Source: Selaginella moellendorffii (Eukaryota; Streptophyta; Lycopodiopsida; Selaginellales; Selaginellaceae). From it: 22,750 nucleotides of DNA. Where the stretch lies: positions 435,329 to 458,078 of the forward strand of contig NW_003314383.1 of assembly GCF_000143415.4 (NCBI RefSeq), written 5' to 3'. The notes under the pieces were generated by a model. It made no database searches. It was given only the letters and a program-made list of their open reading frames with translations, and had not been told where the DNA came from. This document shows positions 19,441 to 22,750 of the stretch, in pieces. Position 1 is the stretch's first letter, and every line of letters begins with the position of its first letter. A program made the position numbers and the translations under genes.

Positions 19441-19680
19441 TGAGGCTCCGCTACGATCACCTGGCAGGCCTTCGTCGAGCATCCTTTCAAACAACTCCCC
19501 GTGTCTTTCGCCATGAGCGAGCTCCAAGTCACCACGAGCTTCCTCCTTGCCAGTGACTCGCAGGATCGTCAAGGCAAGCGCACTTGCTGTAAAGACCCAC
19601 AGAGAGCTCGCCACGTAAGTCCTGCCTTCCAGTCCATGCCTGCAAATCTTTGCATGGAGCTCTTTGCCAGCTTCTAGCAT
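19435..19680 (-). pseudogene. PPR gene fragment, minus strand
   Basis: PPR proteins bind organelle RNA. The frame starting at 19680 reads LEAGKELHAKICRHGLEGRT and then YVASSL. After a one-base shift it reads VGLYSKCACLDD, the classic L/S-repeat core (SSLVGLYSKCGxLDDA). The next repeat follows in other frames: VTWSSLMAKDTG, then ELFERMLDEGLPGDR. Two frameshifts within 200 bp make it a pseudogene. Its 5' end overlaps the start of an oppositely oriented PPR fragment. Confidence 0.75.
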
Positions 19681-20012
19681 TGGCAGAGAAGGAAGAAGGC
19701 CAGGAAGTGAGAGAAGAGTTTGTGAAGCTAAGACAGCTTGAGCAAGGGATGGCTGTTCACTCCCAGTCTGGTAGGGATGTATGCCGAGTGTGCAAGTCTG
19801 AGCTGGTTTTCAATAGAATGAGGTGTACTCTGGGCGGCACTTATCCTGGGATACGCCAGTGACGCAGTGATCGCTCTAGAGCTCGTTGAAATAATGCTGT
19901 CCAGCGGATGTCAGCCAAACTCTTGGACTTTCATTGCGGCACTGGTCGCTTGTGAGCTTGTGCAGACCATCAAAGCAGTGACGAAGCTTCTTGGGTCTGG
20001 TCCTTGCAAGTG
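19650..20012 (+). pseudogene. PPR gene fragment, plus strand
   Basis: The frame from 19650 has LALAEKEEGQEVREEFVKLR and QLEQGMAVHSQSGRDVC. This is the helix of one repeat and the start of the next (LExGMAxHSQAxRxG). After a shift near 19830 it continues WAALILGYASDAVIALELV, then EIMLSSGCQPNSWTFIAALV, a well-preserved S/P repeat, to a stop at about 20010. The middle of the first repeat is degenerate. It shares its 5' end with the minus fragment at 19435-19680 and meets another minus fragment at 20019. Confidence 0.78.
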
Positions 20013-20018
20013 AAAACA

Positions 20019-20396
20019 CAGGCATAGAGCCTCCTCGCTCTCTCTGTTTTGCACGTAATCCAGCATCAGTGCGTTCCACAGCACTATGTCCGGATGTAAG
20101 ATCTTCTCAAAGACTGCTCGAGCATTAGCTTAGGCTCCCACATGTCGTGCACATGTCAACCAACAAATTTGTCCGACTCAAAACCCACACTTGCAAGCCT
20201 GATGGTGACGAGGCATATAGACAAGCTTTCCATAGTACCTGTTGCTTCCTCTTCGGCTCCCAAGCTCAAGCATGTCATTGAAACGGCAATGTAAGTCCCT
20301 TTGTGCTAGCCTCCATCCTGCTAAACAGCTCTAGAGCTGACTCATCATCCCCAGACTCCACATATCCCTATATCACAGCGTTTCATAGCATCATAT
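20019..20396 (-). pseudogene. PPR gene fragment, minus strand
   Basis: Reading from 20396: MML*NAVI*GYVESGDDES and ALELFSRMEASTKG, where the two stops stand for a family Trp (TGA) and a further codon (TAG). LASVGFESDKFVG follows, then in shifted frames DMCTTCGSL and ARAVFEKILHPD, then IVLWNALMLDYVQNRESEEA and LCL (20093-20019). At least two PLS repeats are present, with an intact order but stops and frameshifts. This is another broken spikemoss-type PPR copy. Confidence 0.78.
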
Positions 20397-20499
20397 CTCA
20401 GTGCCGGTTGTTCTCAACTTGAGAGCCCACTGCATCTGGAGTACATGTCCATCAGCGAGCTCACCACAGACATTTCTGATCCAAATCCCAAACCCTTTG

Positions 20500-20975
20500 G
20501 GACAACCCAAACAAACTCTGAAGAACAAAGCGACAGCTCCAAGGATCAGTCAGGATCAGAAGGAGAAACTCCCAGCAAGAAACCGAAGCCAGCATCTCAA
20601 CAATCAGGCTCAACTCACTCCAGCAACACTAGCTCCTGCAACAAACACTCCAACGATTCAACTCTACTTTGCCGCCACCTCACACGCAACACACCAGCGA
20701 ATCCAGCTCGAAAGCTGCTGCTTTGAGAGCACCTCATCATCAGCGACAATGAAGACAACTCACACCAGCTTCCACACTCACCCCAGCACTTGGATCCACT
20801 CGAATCAGCCCCAAAACTGACAACTTCTCACCAACAACTCAACATCTCCAAAGGAAAACGTTAGCTGCCCACCCAGAACTCGGTTTCTCCACCAGCTGAG
20901 AACGTTATTCTCACCGCCCCAACCCCCTTGACACGTTCCACGAAGGAAAACATCAACTACCTTTGCCGATCACTC
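20500..20975 (+). repeat. Left arm of a large inverted repeat: 5'-truncated copy of a repeat-family 3' end
   Basis: Reverse complement of 21184-21658 with small differences. It begins abruptly at GGACAACCC inside the coding part and encodes TQTNSEEQSDSSKDQSGSEG and onward. About 7 of 68 residues differ from the right arm. It ends NPARKLLL and a stop at 20726. The remaining 250 bp are the non-coding 3' end, finishing at gatcactc. Confidence 0.92.
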
Positions 20976-21183
20976 ACCTGCCGCGTGGTCGGTCCAGATT
21001 CTTTGAGGTGGTTGGAGATGAGCGTTTCGGATTGATGCTGGATGAACGGCTCAGATGTGGCGCTGAAATTAATGTATCGGTTGAACGGCCCAAATTTTCC
21101 ACTTGAAATTTTGTTGAAGGGGCAGAATTTTTGCTTATGCTGGTTGCAGCATTTGCTGGAGGACGCATGGTTGCGTGTTCTAC
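20976..21183. other. Spacer (208 bp) between the inverted-repeat arms
   Basis: Unique sequence separating the two facing 3' ends. No open frame, hairpin or transposon end was recognised. Confidence 0.7.
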
Positions 21184-21658
21184 GAGTGATCAGCTAAGGT
21201 ATTTGATGTTTTTTATCGTGGAGCGTGTCAAGGGGCTGGGATGGTGAGAATGACATTCTCAGATGGTGGAGAAACCGAGTCCTGGGCTATCAGCTGGCAT
21301 TTTCCTTTGGAGATGTTGAGTTGTTGGTGAGAAGTTGCCGGTTTTGGGGCTAATTCAAGTGGATCTAGGTGCTGGGGTGAATGTGGAAGCTGGTGTGAGT
21401 TGTCTTCATTGTTGCTGATGACGAGGTGCTCTCAGAGCAGCAGCTTTCAAGCTGGATTCACTGGTGTGTTGCGTGTGAGGCAGCGGCGAAGTAGAGTTGA
21501 ATCATTGGAGTGTTTGCTGCTGGAGCTGGTGTTGCTGGAGTGAGCTGAGCCTGATTGTTGAGATGCTGGCTTCAGTTTCTTGCTGGGAGTTTCTCCTTCT
21601 GATCCTGACTGATCCTTGGAGCTGTCACTTTGTTCTTCAGAGTTTGTTTGGGTTGTCC
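21184..21658 (-). repeat. Right arm of the large inverted repeat
   Basis: Pairs with 20500-20975 in opposite orientation. It covers the 3' non-coding part and the Ser/Gln/Lys-rich C-terminal coding part of the minus-strand ORF. The likeness stops sharply at 21658, although the ORF continues upstream. Confidence 0.92.
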
Positions 21659-22315
21659 ACGGTTGCTTGTTGGGAAGAGCTTGGTGTAGAGCTACCAGCA
21701 GTGGGAACATTACTGTCCGCATGGTTTTCTTGTTGAGTGTGGTGAGGATGGCACGGTCGAGAAGCTTGAGAAGGAGCTCATGGAGATGATGAGCCACGTT
21801 CACACATTCGCCATTGAGTAGAGCTCCGTAGACCTCTGCTATGCACTTGCCGATGGTGCGATCCGTTGGGCAAAGTTCGTAGTAGAGGAGGAGGGCTTTG
21901 AGGCGATCCATATGTTGCTCCTTGATGTCCTCCCATGTGAGCTCACTGGTAATCTCTAAATTCACCTTGATGATTTGCTGTGGAACTTCTCCTGAGAATT
22001 TGAGCAATCCCTTGTTGGAGATTTTGAAAATGGAAGTGATTCTTGCTGGGCTAAGGGTGATCTCATTGCCACTGTCGGTTATGGTGCTGTTCTTGGGGTT
22101 GAAGGAGGTGGCCAGCTTCCTCACCAGCTTTTGGTCAGGGTGTGTCAAAAAGGCCTTGTGGAGGAGCTCAAATCCATGGTCCTTGAGCCAGGCAGTTGTG
22201 TCGTTGCTAGGGAAGCCTAGGAATATGGTGCATGATGTACTTGAGGCGCCGGGGTGGATGAGCTTGCATCATTTTCTGTGATCAAAGTGCCCGTAACTTT
22301 TGGTTGGCCGATCAT
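21447..22315 (-). pseudogene. Repeat-family protein, function unknown (possible mobile-element gag-like ORF)
   Basis: The ATG at 22315 opens MIGQPKVTGTLITENDASSS. About 25-30 codons later the frame shifts, and the long frame reads TIFLGFPSNDTTAWLKDHGF, then ELLHKAFLTHPDQKLVRKLA, to the stop at 21447-21449. Seen in order: an N-terminal globular part with GFP...TTAWLKDHGFELLHKAF; a middle helical part (LTWEDIKEQHMDRLKALLLYY, CIAEVYGALLNGECVNVAHH, LHELLLKLL); and a low-complexity Ser/Gln/Lys tail. The long frame has no ATG near its start (22148 is only TTG), which supports a frameshifted copy of a gene starting at 22315. A second truncated copy nearby shows that it belongs to a dispersed repeat family. 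I do not recognise a catalytic domain; a gag-like or plant-mobile-domain-like role is a guess. Confidence 0.6.
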
Positions 22316-22750
22316 ATTCTTGGTGATGAACAGTAGAGATTTGTTGACCGAATGACTTGGCTTAATTGAAGATTAATGGTGGAGATTACTGATGAAGTTA
22401 ACTTAAGTTCAACTGCTGAGGTGGCATTGATCTAACAGTAGATTTGGACTTAGAGATGTTGTTTGTTGCTGCTGTTTGTGGTTGAGTTAAGTGGAGTTGT
22501 GTTGAACTAAGTTGAGTTAAAGTTTGTCTATTGGGGTGATTGTTGACTATTGGTTTCAGGGTGTCATCTAGTCAATAGCTTTGAGAATGCCTTGAAGAGG
22601 CTAGTTATGCATAATCAACACTCAGCCGAAACTAAAGTGAAGATCATGAGATGGACTCATATCGGTACACAACCTCCTCATAGACAAAGTTATAATATGG
22701 GTACAACCTTAAACAACTAAGTTGGACATCATCATCTTTAGCCAAGGCGC
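22316..22750. other. Upstream flank of the repeat-family ORF, no gene seen
   Basis: No long frame is present. It would hold the promoter of the minus-strand ORF. The stretch 22440-22545 is rich in gttgagttaagt-like words on the plus strand, but no clear repeat unit or terminal repeat could be defined. Confidence 0.5.

Noticed and set aside
20401-20820. 139-codon plus-strand frame over the left arm
   Set aside because: The frame shared with the right arm is a different one (TQTNSEEQ...), so this one is a by-product.

Overview
This is a land-plant nuclear window, most likely from the spikemoss Selaginella moellendorffii or a close relative. That is an inference. It rests on spliceable introns of about 42-63 nt, fragments of PLS/E-type PPR genes, a eukaryotic tRNA-Pro(AGG), Ty3/gypsy and Helitron remnants, and a 139-base N gap typical of a draft assembly. 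Few intact genes are present. The window is mainly a graveyard of transposons and broken, duplicated genes, and the one confidently functional-looking gene is the tRNA.

Layout. 1-1035 is the decayed integrase end of a Ty3/gypsy pol, followed by a polypurine tract and a probable 3' LTR (about 1090-1406). 1407-3515 is AT-rich and gene-free. 3516-4575 is GC-richer and carries two BAHD acyltransferase fragments on the minus strand: the C-terminal exon of one, then the N-terminus of another. About 4723-9164 is a nearly full-length Helitron. It encodes a Rep (HUH)-Pif1 helicase protein that is now broken by nine in-frame stops and three frameshifts, and it ends in a typical 3' hairpin. 9165-9990 is AT-rich and empty.

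9996-11362 and 15639-17571 are two direct copies of one segment. Each holds, on the minus strand, an alpha-carbonic anhydrase gene followed about 55-70 bp downstream by a small two-exon gene for a secreted protein that resembles the peptidase-inhibitor I9 (subtilase propeptide) fold. Both carbonic anhydrase copies are pseudogenes with different lesions. The small gene is intact in the left copy and frameshifted in the right one. The right copy also holds extra sequence with the tRNA-Pro gene. The roughly 4 kb between the two copies is decayed DNA without a recognisable gene.

17500-17840 holds imperfect repeats of a motif shared with the duplicated segment. 18180-18720 is a minus-strand gamma-type phosphatidylinositol 4-kinase pseudogene. 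18960-20400 is a mosaic of PPR fragments on alternating strands. 20500-21658 is a large inverted repeat (arms about 476 bp, spacer 208 bp) made of two copies of the 3' end of a repeat-family ORF. The longer copy (21447-22315, minus) has a long reading frame with an early frameshift.

I found no convincing undescribed molecular system. The most interesting signals are the duplicated carbonic anhydrase / I9-like pair, the inverted repeat that could yield a long hairpin RNA, and the purely transition-type decay of the Helitron.
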